Positions 8,644-15,838 of a DNA stretch of 15,838 nucleotides are shown here, piece by piece. The notes below the pieces were generated by a model, which was not told where the DNA came from, made no database searches, and saw nothing but the letters and a program-made list of their open reading frames with translations. The stretch is from CAMPJU01 sp046566095 (GTDB taxonomy: Bacteria; Pseudomonadota; Gammaproteobacteria; Xanthomonadales; Xanthomonadaceae): assembly GCA_046566095.1 (NCBI GenBank), contig JBKHXI010000008.1, positions 1 to 15,838 on the forward strand. Reading direction: 5' to 3'. A program made the position numbers and the translations under genes. Position 1 is the first letter of the stretch. The number at the start of each line of letters is the position of its first letter.

Positions 8644-10238
8644 CCGCGCACCTGCCGGTGCTGCCGGTGCTGCTGCCGCTGCTGGCGGCGTCGGCGCTGC
8701 TGCTGGTCGAGCGCCGCGGGATCGGGCCGCAGCGCCTGGTCGCCGCGCTCGCCATGGCCGGCCTGCTCGCGGCTGCGCTGGCGCTGGCGCTGCAGGTCGA
8801 CGGCCGCGGCCAGCTGGTCTACCTGCTCGGCGACTGGCCGGCGCGGCTGGGCATCGCGCTGGTGGCCGACCGGCTGGCGGCGCTGATGGTGCTGGCCACG
8901 ACCCTGCTGGCGGTCCCCTGCCTGCTGTACGCGGCATCGGGCTGGGACCGCCGCGCGCTGCATTTCCATGCGCTGTTCCAGCTGCAGCTGGCCGGCCTCA
9001 ACGGCGCCTTCCTGACCGGCGACCTGTTCAACCTGTTCGTGTTCTTCGAGGTGCTGCTGATCGCCTCCTACGGCCTGTTGCTGTCGGGCGGGCGCGGACC
9101 GCGGATGCGCGCCGGCCTGCACTACGTGGCCTTCAACATCACCGCCTCGACCCTGTTCCTGGTGGCGCTGGCCCTGCTCTACGGCCTGACCGGCACCCTC
9201 AACATGGCCGAGATGGCGCTGCGCGTGGCCGATGCCGAACCGGGCGACCTGGCCCTGATCCAGGCCGCTTCGGGCATCCTGCTGGTGGTGTTCTGCGCCA
9301 AGGCCGCGCTGCTGCCGATGTACGTCTGGCTGCCGCGCACCTACAAGTACGCGCCGGCGGCGGTGGCGGCGCTGTTCACGGTGATGACCAAGGTCGGCGT
9401 CTATGCGGTGCTGCGGGTGTTCTCGCTGGTGTTCGGCAGCGAGGCCGGGGCGCTCGCCGGCTGGGCCTGGGCCTGGCTGCTGCCGGTCGGGCTGGCGACG
9501 CTGGTGCTGGGCTCCCTCGGCGCGATGGCGGCGCTGACCCTGCGCGCGCTGGTGGCCTGGCTGGTGATCGCCTCGGCCGCGACGCTGTTCGTGGCGTTCG
9601 CGCTGGCGACCCCGGACACCGTCGGCGCCGGCCTGTACTACCTGGTCCACAGCACCTTCGCGACCGCGGCCCTGTTCCTGGTCGCCGACATGCTGCGGCG
9701 CCGGCGCGGCGCGGCCCGCGACCGGCTCGACCAGGCCGCGCCGGTCCCGCAGGCGGCCCTGCTCGGGGGCCTGCTACTGGTGGGCGCGGTCGCCGTCTCC
9801 GGGCTGCCACCGCTGTCGGGCTTCGTCGGCAAGTTCGTGCTGCTGGCGGCGGTGCCGGAGGGCCAGGCCGGCTGGGTCTGGAGCGCGGTGCTGGCCACCA
9901 GCCTGATGGCGATCGTGGCGCTGGCGCGCGCCGGCACCCTGCTGCTCTGGGAAGGGCCGGCGCTGGCCGGCGCGGCCGCGCCGGCGCAGGAATCCGGGCG
10001 CCGTTCGGTCGAGCCGCCCGCCGGCCACCTCGGCCAGGATCCGATGACCGCCGCGCGCGCCGGCCAGCTGCAGCTGGCGGCGGTCCTGCTGCTGCTGGGC
10101 TACGGGGTCGCGATGGCCGCGTTCGCCGACCCGCTGCTGCGCTACGCGCGCGCCGCCGGCGCCCAGGTGCTGGCGCCGGCGGAACTGGTCGAGGCGGTGC
10201 GGTCCACCCGGCCGCAGCTGCGGGAACCCTCGCCATGA
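8640..10238 (+). CDS. mrpD: Mrp antiporter subunit D (NuoN/NuoM-like)
   Basis: A 532-aa polytopic membrane protein of the proton-antiporter family shared with NuoL, NuoM and NuoN. The conserved TM5 glutamate is Glu137 in VFFEVLLIASY, and Lys221 (FCAKAALLPMYVWLPRTY) and Lys251 (FTVMTKVGVYAVLR) are the expected channel lysines. GDLFNLFVF (127-135) and the PPLSGFVGK motif late in the protein are also typical. The start is GTG 8640, overlapping the mrpC stop by four bases (GTGA), with GGGAG eight bases upstream. A hydrophilic loop before the last helix (about 440-480) is variable in the family. Its stop overlaps the mrpE start. Confidence 0.96.
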   Translation: MTAHLPVLPVLLPLLAASALLLVERRGIGPQRLVAALAMAGLLAAALALALQVDGRGQLVYLLGDWPARLGIALVADRLAALMVLATTLLAVPCLLYAASGWDRRALHFHALFQLQLAGLNGAFLTGDLFNLFVFFEVLLIASYGLLLSGGRGPRMRAGLHYVAFNITASTLFLVALALLYGLTGTLNMAEMALRVADAEPGDLALIQAASGILLVVFCAKAALLPMYVWLPRTYKYAPAAVAALFTVMTKVGVYAVLRVFSLVFGSEAGALAGWAWAWLLPVGLATLVLGSLGAMAALTLRALVAWLVIASAATLFVAFALATPDTVGAGLYYLVHSTFATAALFLVADMLRRRRGAARDRLDQAAPVPQAALLGGLLLVGAVAVSGLPPLSGFVGKFVLLAAVPEGQAGWVWSAVLATSLMAIVALARAGTLLLWEGPALAGAAAPAQESGRRSVEPPAGHLGQDPMTAARAGQLQLAAVLLLLGYGVAMAAFADPLLRYARAAGAQVLAPAELVEAVRSTRPQLREPSP

Positions 10239-10720
10239 TGCGGCTGCTGCCCTCGCCGCCGCTGTCGGTCACGGTGCTGCTGCTGTGGCTGCTGCTGGTC
10301 TCCGACTTCAGCGCCGGCCAGCTGCTGCTGGGTGCGGTGCTGGCCGTGGTGCTGCCGCTGCTGGCCGGGCTGCTGCAGCCCGAGCGCGCCCGCTTCGGCC
10401 GGGTCGGCGCGATCGCGCTGCTGCTGCGACGGGTGGCCTGGGACATCGTGCTGTCGAACATCGAGGTCGCCCGCCGCATCCTCGGGCCCGAACGCGCCAT
10501 CACCCCGGGCTTCATCTGGCTGCCGCTGGAGCTGGACAACATCCACGGCATCACCGCGCTGGCCAGCATCATCACCCTGACCCCGGGCACGCTGTCGACC
10601 GAGCTGACCGAGGACCGCCGCCACCTGCTGGTGCACTGCTTCAACCTGCGCGATCCGGAGGCGACCATCGCCACCATCAAGTCGCGCTACGAGGCCCCGC
10701 TCAAGGAGATCTTCCCGTGA
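10235..10720 (+). CDS. mrpE: Mrp antiporter subunit E
   Basis: A 161-aa subunit with two N-terminal membrane segments (about 10-47) and a cytoplasmic domain. The domain carries the family motifs NIEVARRIL (75-83), SIITLTPGTLS (111-121) and LLVHCFNLRD (131-140). MrpE has no complex I counterpart and supports full antiport activity. The ATG at 10235 overlaps the mrpD stop (ATGA); a second ATG immediately follows at 10238, so the true start may be one codon later. Its last bases hold the AAGGAG ribosome site of mrpF. Confidence 0.95.
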   Translation: MMRLLPSPPLSVTVLLLWLLLVSDFSAGQLLLGAVLAVVLPLLAGLLQPERARFGRVGAIALLLRRVAWDIVLSNIEVARRILGPERAITPGFIWLPLELDNIHGITALASIITLTPGTLSTELTEDRRHLLVHCFNLRDPEATIATIKSRYEAPLKEIFP

Positions 10721-10986
10721 TCCAGGCCGCGGTGCTGTTCTCGCTGTTCGCGGTCGCGCTGGCGATGCTGCTGAGCCTGTGGCGGCTGCTGCGCGGGCCG
10801 AGCGTGCCGGACCGGATCCTGGCGCTGGACACGCTGTACGTGAACACGATCGCGCTGCTGATCCTGTTCGGCATGCACCTGCGCTCGGCGATCTACTTCG
10901 AGGCGGCGCTGGTCATCGCCATGCTCGGATTCGTGGGCACGGTGATGCTGTGCAAGTACGTGATGCGCCGGGACATCGTCGAATGA
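10717..10986 (+). CDS. mrpF: Mrp antiporter subunit F
   Basis: An 89-aa subunit with three predicted membrane helices (about 4-22, 36-53 and 60-79). It carries the signature GPSVPDRILALD (27-38), including the conserved Asp32 and Asp38 of the family. The start is GTG 10717 overlapping the mrpE stop by four bases, with an excellent AAGGAG (10703-10708) eight bases upstream. This is the strongest ribosome site in the operon and decides the GTG start. The stop overlaps the mrpG ATG. Confidence 0.95.
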   Translation: MIQAAVLFSLFAVALAMLLSLWRLLRGPSVPDRILALDTLYVNTIALLILFGMHLRSAIYFEAALVIAMLGFVGTVMLCKYVMRRDIVE

Positions 10987-11393
10987 GCGCGATGGGCGAC
11001 AACGCGCTGGTCGAGGGGCTGATCGCGGCGCTGCTGGCGGTCGGCTGCTTCTTCGTGCTGGTCGGCTCGTTCGGCCTGGTCAAGCTGTCGGAGTTCTTCA
11101 AGCGCCTGCACGGCCCGACCAAGGCCACCACCCTGGGCGTGGGCTGCATCCTGGTCGCCTCCATCGCCTGGCATGCGCTGCTCGGCGACGGGTTGGGCCT
11201 GCGCGAGCTGCTGATCACCCTGTTCCTGTTCATCACCGCCCCGATCAGCGCGCACCTGATGGCGCGCGCCGCGCTCGCCAGCACGCCCGGCGAACGCCCC
11301 GACCCGCCCCGCGACGAGGCCCGCGCCGCCCGCGACGGCGCGCCGGACGAGGCCACTGCGGCCGCGCGCGAGGGCGCGCCGCCGCGCGACTGA
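10983..11393 (+). CDS. mrpG: Mrp antiporter subunit G
   Basis: The last subunit of the operon, 136 aa. Three membrane segments (about 9-33, 48-66 and 74-96) surround the family motif GLVKLSEFFKRLHGPTKATT (31-50) and TAPISAHL (85-92). Residues 100-136 form a charged, alanine/proline-rich tail absent from short family members and probably disordered. The ATG overlaps the mrpF stop (ATGA). The operon ends here: the next gene is convergent, with a 62-bp palindrome between. Confidence 0.93.
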   Translation: MSAMGDNALVEGLIAALLAVGCFFVLVGSFGLVKLSEFFKRLHGPTKATTLGVGCILVASIAWHALLGDGLGLRELLITLFLFITAPISAHLMARAALASTPGERPDPPRDEARAARDGAPDEATAAAREGAPPRD

Positions 11394-11433
11394 GCCGGGC
11401 GTCCGCAGGCCCTTTTCGTCCACCACACTCCGT

Positions 11434-11495
11434 GTCGTTCCGAGCGTAGCGAGGAACCTGCTTGAAAGCAGGTCCTTCGCTCCGCTCAGGACGAC
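11434..11495. repeat. Palindromic intergenic repeat (family B) between convergent mrpG and exchanger
   Basis: The left half (11434-11463) and right half (11466-11495) are imperfect reverse complements over 30 bases, with a 2-nt loop. The seven innermost pairs (CCTGCTT/AAGCAGG) are perfect. The right half recurs at 30-60, so this is a dispersed element. It lies in the 132-bp gap between two converging genes and is well placed to end both transcripts, though no T run follows. No small gene is seen in the gap. Confidence 0.75.
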
Positions 11496-11525
11496 AGCCC
11501 TGCAGCGGATCGGCGTAACGGTGCG

Positions 11526-12482
11526 CTAGCGCAGCAGTACCAGCTCCAGCACGATCCAGCCGGCGAACGCCGCCAGCAGGATCGCGCCCTCGCCGCGCCC
11601 GATCCGCAGGTCGCCGCGCAGCATCGGGTACAGCACCAGCGCGAACGCCAGCGCCGCCGGCAGTTCCAGCCACACGAACGAGGCCGGCAGCGCCAGTCCC
11701 CCGGACGAGAACGCGGCCATGCCGCCGACCACCAGCAGCAGGTTGAACAGGCTGGCGCCGATCACGTGCCCGGCCACCAGGTCGCCCTGGCCGCGCCGCG
11801 CGGCGGCGACGGCCGCGGCCACCTCCGGCAGCGCGGTGCCGATCGCCACCGGCAGCAGGCCGGTGAGAAGCAGGCCGAGGCCCAGGGCCGCGCCGACCTC
11901 GCCCGCCGCGCCAACCACCAGCCGCGCGCCGAAGTACAGCAGCGCGGCGGCCACCACCATCCGCGCGAGGTTCATGCCCAGCGCGTCGCGGGTGGTGGTG
12001 AACGCCTCGATCTCGGCGCGCACCTCGGCATCCTCGCCGCGGGTGCCGCGCAGGGCGACCGCCGCCACCACCACGAAGCCCGCCAGCATCGCCAGGCCGT
12101 CGTAGCGCCCGAGCACACCGTCCCAGGCCAGCGCGATCGTGGCGACGGTCGCCAGCACCAGGCACAGCAGCAGCGTCGCCAGCGTGCGCCAGCGCAGCAG
12201 CAGCGGCGCGGCCACCGCGGCCGCGCCCAGCGTCATCCCGAAGTTGACGATGTTGCTGCCGACCGCATTGCCCAGCGCCAGCGCCGGCTGCCCCTGCCAC
12301 ATCGCGCGCAGGTTGACCGCCAGTTCCGGCAGCGAGGTGGCGAAGGCCACCAGCACCAGCCCGGTCAGGAACGGCGGCACCCGGTAGCGGCGCGACAGCC
12401 CCGACGCGCCCTTGACCAGCGAGTCGCCGCCCAGCGCCAGCAGCACGATTCCAAGAACGAACGCCCCGAACGCTCCGGCCAT
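11526..12482 (-). CDS. K+-dependent Na+/Ca2+ exchanger-like protein (YrbG/CaCA family)
   Basis: A 318-aa inner-membrane cation exchanger with ten hydrophobic segments in two inverted halves. The alpha-1 repeat shows ATSLPELAVNL (48-58, Glu53) and GNAVGSNIVNFG (71-82). The alpha-2 repeat shows GTALPEVAAAV (215-225, Glu220) and GHVIGASLFNLLLVVGG (238-254). The paired glutamates are the calcium ligands in this family. The second GSN motif is changed to GAS (242-244), so the usual asparagine is missing in one half. An acidic loop (about 149-160, with several Glu and Asp) joins the halves. The ATG at 12482 has GGAGTGGAGG directly before it. It lies tail-to-tail with the Mrp operon, suggesting linked cation homeostasis, but there is no evidence of shared regulation. 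Confidence 0.9.
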   Translation of the reverse strand: MAGAFGAFVLGIVLLALGGDSLVKGASGLSRRYRVPPFLTGLVLVAFATSLPELAVNLRAMWQGQPALALGNAVGSNIVNFGMTLGAAAVAAPLLLRWRTLATLLLCLVLATVATIALAWDGVLGRYDGLAMLAGFVVVAAVALRGTRGEDAEVRAEIEAFTTTRDALGMNLARMVVAAALLYFGARLVVGAAGEVGAALGLGLLLTGLLPVAIGTALPEVAAAVAAARRGQGDLVAGHVIGASLFNLLLVVGGMAAFSSGGLALPASFVWLELPAALAFALVLYPMLRGDLRIGRGEGAILLAAFAGWIVLELVLLR

Positions 12483-12528
12483 CCTCCACTCCCCGTCGCC
12501 GTATCGGCGCTATGGCGATCCCTGCCGC

Positions 12529-12534
12529 ATTCTA
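12529..12534 (-). promoter_or_regulatory. Possible -10 box of the exchanger gene
   Basis: On the minus strand TAGAAT (12534-12529) lies 46 bp before the ATG in the short gap after the lipoprotein gene. The hexamer equals the one before mrpA. No -35 box is apparent, so this is a weak call. Confidence 0.3.
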
Positions 12535-12555
12535 TGCCCGCCGACGCCGCGCGCC

Positions 12556-13215
12556 TCAGGCGCAGCCCTCGACGTAGTCGACCTGCGGCGGCAACCCGAT
12601 CCGCCATTCGCCCACCCGCCCGTCGTCGTCGGCCTCGAACAGCAGAACCCCCGGCCCGCCGTCGGGGTCGCGGATCCGCAGGTACTGGCCGCCCTCGACG
12701 TACTCGTGCGGCCGGCGCTCGACCATGCCCGGGTACAGCGCCTCGAGCTCGTCTGCGCGCATGCCGACCCTGCCGCCGCCGGGCGCGGCCACCCGCGGGC
12801 TGGCGATGTCGATCCGCACGAAGCGCCCGTCCTCGATCATGAAGGCGACCTGATAGCCGCTGTCGGCCTCGACCGGGGGACTCAGGTAGTGGCAGGGCTC
12901 GGCGGCGTCGGGCAGGGCCCACAGCGCGCCGCCCCAGGCCTGGCGCACGGCTTCGGCCGGGTCGCCGAAGGCGGCCGGGCCGAGGCCGGCGAAGCTGATC
13001 GCGCCGGGCGCGGGCAGGCCGGGCAGGGGCATGGTGGCCCCGGCCGGGGCGGTGGCCGGCGGGATGTCCTCCTCCGGCTGGTCGAGTTCGAAGCCGGCCC
13101 CGGCATCGGCCGACGCGGCGGCGGCATCGGCGGCCGCGCCCGCACCGCCCGACGGCGTGCAGGCCGGCGACGCGGACGCGAGCAGCAGCGCTGCGACGAA
13201 GGCGGCGCGGGCCAC
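12556..13215 (-). CDS. Putative secreted lipoprotein of unknown function
   Basis: From GTG 13215 the product is 219 aa. A short hydrophobic signal (about 3-17) ends in SPAC, a weak lipobox with Cys19. A low-complexity Ala/Gly/Pro stretch (20-72) follows, then a compact domain (73-219). The domain has the pattern ISFAGLGP...CHYLSPP...FMIEDGRFVRIDI...VGMRADELEALYPG...RPHEY and ends VEGCA. I recall similar domains in exported proteins of many bacteria, but know no function. Cys108 and Cys218 may form a disulphide. GTG 13215 was preferred over an ATG at 13236 because AGGGGAG lies six bases upstream of the GTG and the signal peptide then has normal length. It is downstream of hmgA, 76 bp away on the same strand. 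Confidence 0.75.
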   Translation of the reverse strand: MARAAFVAALLLASASPACTPSGGAGAAADAAAASADAGAGFELDQPEEDIPPATAPAGATMPLPGLPAPGAISFAGLGPAAFGDPAEAVRQAWGGALWALPDAAEPCHYLSPPVEADSGYQVAFMIEDGRFVRIDIASPRVAAPGGGRVGMRADELEALYPGMVERRPHEYVEGGQYLRIRDPDGGPGVLLFEADDDGRVGEWRIGLPPQVDYVEGCA

Positions 13216-13291
13216 GACGGTCTCCCCTGACTGCATGCGCAGGCTACCCCTACGACTGAATCCGGCGCGAAGCGCTTGCGCCATGCCCCGC

Positions 13292-14593
13292 TCACGCGCC
13301 ACGGAAATGCCGGCGCAGCCCCGCCCAGCAGGCCTGGTAGTCGCGCTGCCGGTGCGCGGCCGCCAGCGCCTGCGACGTCGGCCGGATCACCGTGCGGCTC
13401 TCGAACATGAAGGCCATCGTGTCCTCGATCACGTCCGGCTGCGACAGGTCGGCGCGGCTGGCCTTCTCGAAGGTGGCCGCGTCCGGCCCGTGCCCGGTGA
13501 AGCTGTTGTGCAGCGAGCAGCCGCCCGGCGCGAAGCCCTCGGCCTTGGCGTCGTAGGCGCCGTGCACCAGGCCCATGAACTCGCTGGCGACGTTGCGGTG
13601 GAACCAGGGCGGGCGGAAGGTGTCGCGCATCGCCAGGATCCGCGGCGGGAAGATCACGAAGTCCAGGTTGCTGGTGCCGGGGGTGTCGCTGGGCGAATGC
13701 AGCACCAGGAAGATGCTCGGGTCCGGGTGGTCGAAGCTGATCGAGCCGATGGCGTTGAAGCGGCGCAGGTCGTACTTGTACGGCGCGTAGTTGCCGTGCC
13801 AGGCGACCACGTCCAGCGGCGAGTGGTCGATGTCCGCGCGCCACAGGTGGCCCTGGAACTTGGCGACCAGTTCGAAGTCGCCTTCGGCGTCCTCGAACGC
13901 GGCCTGCGGGGCCAGGAAGTCGCGCGGGTTGGCCAGTCCGTTGCTGCCGATCGGGCCCAGGTCCGGCAGCCGCAGCAGCGCGCCGAAGTTCTCGCAGACG
14001 TAGCCGCGCGAGGGCCCGTCGGGCAGCTCCACCCGGAAGCGCACGCCGCGCGGGATCACCGCGATCTCCTGCGGCTCGACCTCCAGCAGCCCCAGCTCGG
14101 TGGCGATGCGCAGGCGGCCGAGCTGCGGCACGATCAGCAGCTCGCCGTCGGCGTCGTAGAAGAAGCGCCCGGCCATGTCGCGGTCGGCGGCGTACAGGTG
14201 GATGCCGACGCCGTGCTGCGCGGCCGGCGCGCCGTTGCCGGCCATGGTGTACAGGCCTTCGACGAAGTCGCGGCCGGCGGCCTGGCCTTCGGGCAGCGGC
14301 AGCGGGTCCCAGCGCAGCTGGTCCGGGGTGACCGGGCCGTCGCCGAAGTCGTTGTGGAACCGTGGCTGCGCGAACGGCGCGAACGGCCCGTGCATCGCCG
14401 CCGGCCGGATCCGGTACAGCCAGCTGCGCCGGTTGTGCGAACGCGGCGCGGTGAAGGCGGTGCCGCTGAGCTGCTCGGCGTACAGCCCGTGCGCTACGCG
14501 CTGCGGCGAGTTGCGCCCGACCGGCAGCGCGCCCGCCACCGCCTCGGTGGCGAACTCGTTGCCGAACCCGCTCATGTAGCCGTTGCCGCGCAT
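13292..14593 (-). CDS. hmgA: Homogentisate 1,2-dioxygenase
   Basis: Opens the ring of homogentisate with O2 to give maleylacetoacetate in cytosolic tyrosine/phenylalanine catabolism. The 433-aa length is typical. Family landmarks are SGFGNEFATEA near the start, SGTAFTAPR (43-51), LYRIRP (59-64) and WHGNYAPYKYD (265-275). The Fe(II) ligands expected from the human enzyme are present as His332 (WFHRNV), Glu338 (SEFMG) and His368 (GHGPD); His289 (DHPDPS) corresponds to the active-site histidine. The ATG at 14593 fits the family start and is preceded by GATGAGG. hppD lies upstream on the same strand, 85 bp away, so the two probably form a catabolic unit interrupted by a REP pair. The REP at 14607-14630 sits directly before the hmgA ribosome site. 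Confidence 0.97.
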   Translation of the reverse strand: MRGNGYMSGFGNEFATEAVAGALPVGRNSPQRVAHGLYAEQLSGTAFTAPRSHNRRSWLYRIRPAAMHGPFAPFAQPRFHNDFGDGPVTPDQLRWDPLPLPEGQAAGRDFVEGLYTMAGNGAPAAQHGVGIHLYAADRDMAGRFFYDADGELLIVPQLGRLRIATELGLLEVEPQEIAVIPRGVRFRVELPDGPSRGYVCENFGALLRLPDLGPIGSNGLANPRDFLAPQAAFEDAEGDFELVAKFQGHLWRADIDHSPLDVVAWHGNYAPYKYDLRRFNAIGSISFDHPDPSIFLVLHSPSDTPGTSNLDFVIFPPRILAMRDTFRPPWFHRNVASEFMGLVHGAYDAKAEGFAPGGCSLHNSFTGHGPDAATFEKASRADLSQPDVIEDTMAFMFESRTVIRPTSQALAAAHRQRDYQACWAGLRRHFRGA

Positions 14594-14606
14594 GCCGACC
14601 TCATCC

Positions 14607-14682
14607 GTAGGCGCGGGCCTTGCCCGCGATATGCCCTGCCTCCGCTGCGCATCCCGGGATCGCGCCCAAGGGACGCTCCTAC
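14607..14682. repeat. Head-to-head GTAG REP pair between hppD and hmgA
   Basis: The left unit (14607-14630) reads GTAGGCG and holds the hairpin GCGGGC-CTT-GCCCGC (14613-14618 with 14622-14627). The right unit (14682-14659, minus strand) reads GTAGGAGCG and contains a GGGCG stem. The arms are related but not perfect complements. The GTAG head of the right unit supplies the TAG stop of hppD (14681-14679). The pair fills the 85-bp gap inside the probable hppD-hmgA transcript, where it could lower or protect downstream message. Confidence 0.75.
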
Positions 14683-15791
14683 AGGACGCCGCGCTTCATC
14701 TGGTCGCGCTCGATGCTCTCGAACAACGCCTGGAAGTTGCCCTCGCCGAAGCCCTCGTTGCCCTTGCGCTGGATGATCTCGAAGAAGATCGGGCCGATCG
14801 CGTTCTGGGTGAAGATCTGCAGCAGCTTGCGCTGCTTGGTCTCGGGGTCGGCGTCGATCAGGATCCTGTTCCGGCGCAGGCGTTCCACGTCCTCGCCGTG
14901 CTCCGGGATGCGCTGGTCGATGACGTCGAAGTAGGTGTCCGGGGTGTCGAGGAACTCGACGCCGGCCGCGCGCATCTTCTCGACGGTGGCGTAGATGTCG
15001 TCGGTGAAGCAGGCGATGTGCTGGATGCCCTCGCCCTTGTACTGGTCCAGGTACTCGTTGATCTGGCTCTTGGGGTCGCTGGACTCGTTCAGCGGGATGC
15101 GCACGATGCCGTCGGGCGCGGTCATCGCCTTGGACACCAGCCCGGTCTTGGCGCCCTTGATGTCGAAGTAGCGGATCTCGCGGAAGTTGAACAGCTTCTC
15201 GTAGTAGTCCGACCACTTGGCCATGTTGCCGAAGTACAGGTTGTGGGTCAGGTGGTCGATGAAGGTCAGGCCGAACCCGGCCTGGTTCTGGTCGGCGCCC
15301 TCGACCGGCGCGTAGTCGGCGTCGTAGGGCGTGCCCTTGTCGCCGTAGCGGTCGACCAGGTACAGCATGCAGTCGCCGATGCCCTTGACCACCGGCGCGT
15401 CGACCGCCCGGGTGTCCGGCTTGTGGTCGACCGCCTCGCCGCCGTTGGCCAGCACCCGCGCGCAGACCTCGTCGGCCGGCCTGCGGAAGCGGATCGCGAA
15501 ACCGCAGGCGCTGGGGCCGTGGGCGCGGGCGAAATCGGCGGCGAACGAGTCCGGATCCTCGTTGACCAGGAAGTTGACCCCGCCCTGGCGGTAGACCGTG
15601 ATCGGCCGCGACCGGTGCCGGAGCACCGCGGTGAAGCCCATCTTCCGGAAGTAGTCGTGGAGCAGCCCGCCCTGGCCTTCGGGCGCGGCGAACTCGACGA
15701 ACTCGAAGCCGTCGATCCCCATCGGGTTCTCGAAGGTGGTGACCTGCATGCCCAGGTTGGGACCGGAGGCGGGTTGCGGTTGGGCGCTCAT
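14679..15791 (-). CDS. hppD: 4-Hydroxyphenylpyruvate dioxygenase
   Basis: Converts 4-hydroxyphenylpyruvate to homogentisate with O2 and Fe(II), the step before hmgA. The 370-aa protein has the two vicinal-oxygen-chelate halves of the family. The iron ligands are visible as His180 (FIDHLTHN), His258 (IQHIACFTDD) and Glu338 (IFFEIIQRKG), followed by the C-terminal GFGEGNFQALFESIERDQ helix. The ATG at 15791 has GGAG six bases upstream; a later ATG (residue 15) lacks such a site. The last residues, MKRGVL, end at a TAG that belongs to a REP unit. As I recall the family, other bacterial enzymes run a few residues further, so the tail may be trimmed by the repeat without touching the active site. 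Confidence 0.97.
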   Translation of the reverse strand: MSAQPQPASGPNLGMQVTTFENPMGIDGFEFVEFAAPEGQGGLLHDYFRKMGFTAVLRHRSRPITVYRQGGVNFLVNEDPDSFAADFARAHGPSACGFAIRFRRPADEVCARVLANGGEAVDHKPDTRAVDAPVVKGIGDCMLYLVDRYGDKGTPYDADYAPVEGADQNQAGFGLTFIDHLTHNLYFGNMAKWSDYYEKLFNFREIRYFDIKGAKTGLVSKAMTAPDGIVRIPLNESSDPKSQINEYLDQYKGEGIQHIACFTDDIYATVEKMRAAGVEFLDTPDTYFDVIDQRIPEHGEDVERLRRNRILIDADPETKQRKLLQIFTQNAIGPIFFEIIQRKGNEGFGEGNFQALFESIERDQMKRGVL

Positions 15792-15820
15792 GGAGGACTC
15801 CTGTGCTGCGGACGGCGTAC

Positions 15821-15831
15821 CGGCCAGTGTG
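15821..15831 (-). promoter_or_regulatory. Possible hppD promoter (CACACTGGCCG motif)
   Basis: On the minus strand CACACT (15831-15826) followed by GGCCG differs by one base from the motifs before purC and the J-domain gene. It lies about 35 bp upstream of the hppD start, a similar distance to those two. The -35 region would fall beyond the window edge, so it cannot be judged. Confidence 0.35.
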
Positions 15832-15838
15832 CCCGGCG

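Overview
This window is high-GC chromosomal DNA that reads as ordinary core genome from a gammaproteobacterium of the family Xanthomonadaceae (Lysobacter/Luteimonas/Xanthomonas relatives). The grounds are the purC, hppD and hmgA protein sequences, a six-gene mrp operon with a fused mrpA-mrpB, and many palindromic REP-type repeats with a GTAG head between genes. No tRNA, rRNA, transposase, integrase, CRISPR array or phage gene was found. Several long open frames are only codon-bias shadows of real genes.

Layout. Positions 1-1208 carry rpe and a small J-domain membrane protein, both on the minus strand. They are divergent from purC (1381-2337, plus), and both promoters of that divergent region show the same short promoter-like motif. 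An Mpo1-like (DUF962) membrane protein (2571-3059) and a DMT/EamA permease (about 3316-4206) follow on the plus strand. Between them lies a strongly structured 193-bp element closed by a 30-bp perfect inverted repeat and followed by a terminator-like hairpin with a T run. A minus-strand atypical NAD(P)-binding epimerase-like gene (4303-5184) converges on the permease.

The centre (5480-11393) is a complete group-2 Mrp cation/proton antiporter operon: mrpAB fusion, mrpC, mrpD, mrpE, mrpF and mrpG, each start overlapping the preceding stop. A convergent minus-strand K+-dependent Na+/Ca2+ exchanger-like gene (11526-12482) follows, so about 7 kb is given to monovalent and divalent cation homeostasis. 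The right end holds a putative lipoprotein of unknown function (12556-13215) and the homogentisate branch of tyrosine/phenylalanine catabolism: hppD (14679-15791) upstream of hmgA (13292-14593), both minus. The later steps of that pathway are not in the window.

The unusual material is between genes. It comprises the 193-bp multi-hairpin element at 3085-3277, a GTAG-headed REP family whose TAG serves as the actual stop codon of three separate genes, a second palindrome family present at 1-60 and 11434-11495, and a 24-bp perfect palindrome just downstream of the probable mrp promoter. I did not find a defence system or a novel enzyme cluster. The best candidates for undescribed biology are the structured leader before the permease and the REP-stop-codon arrangement.
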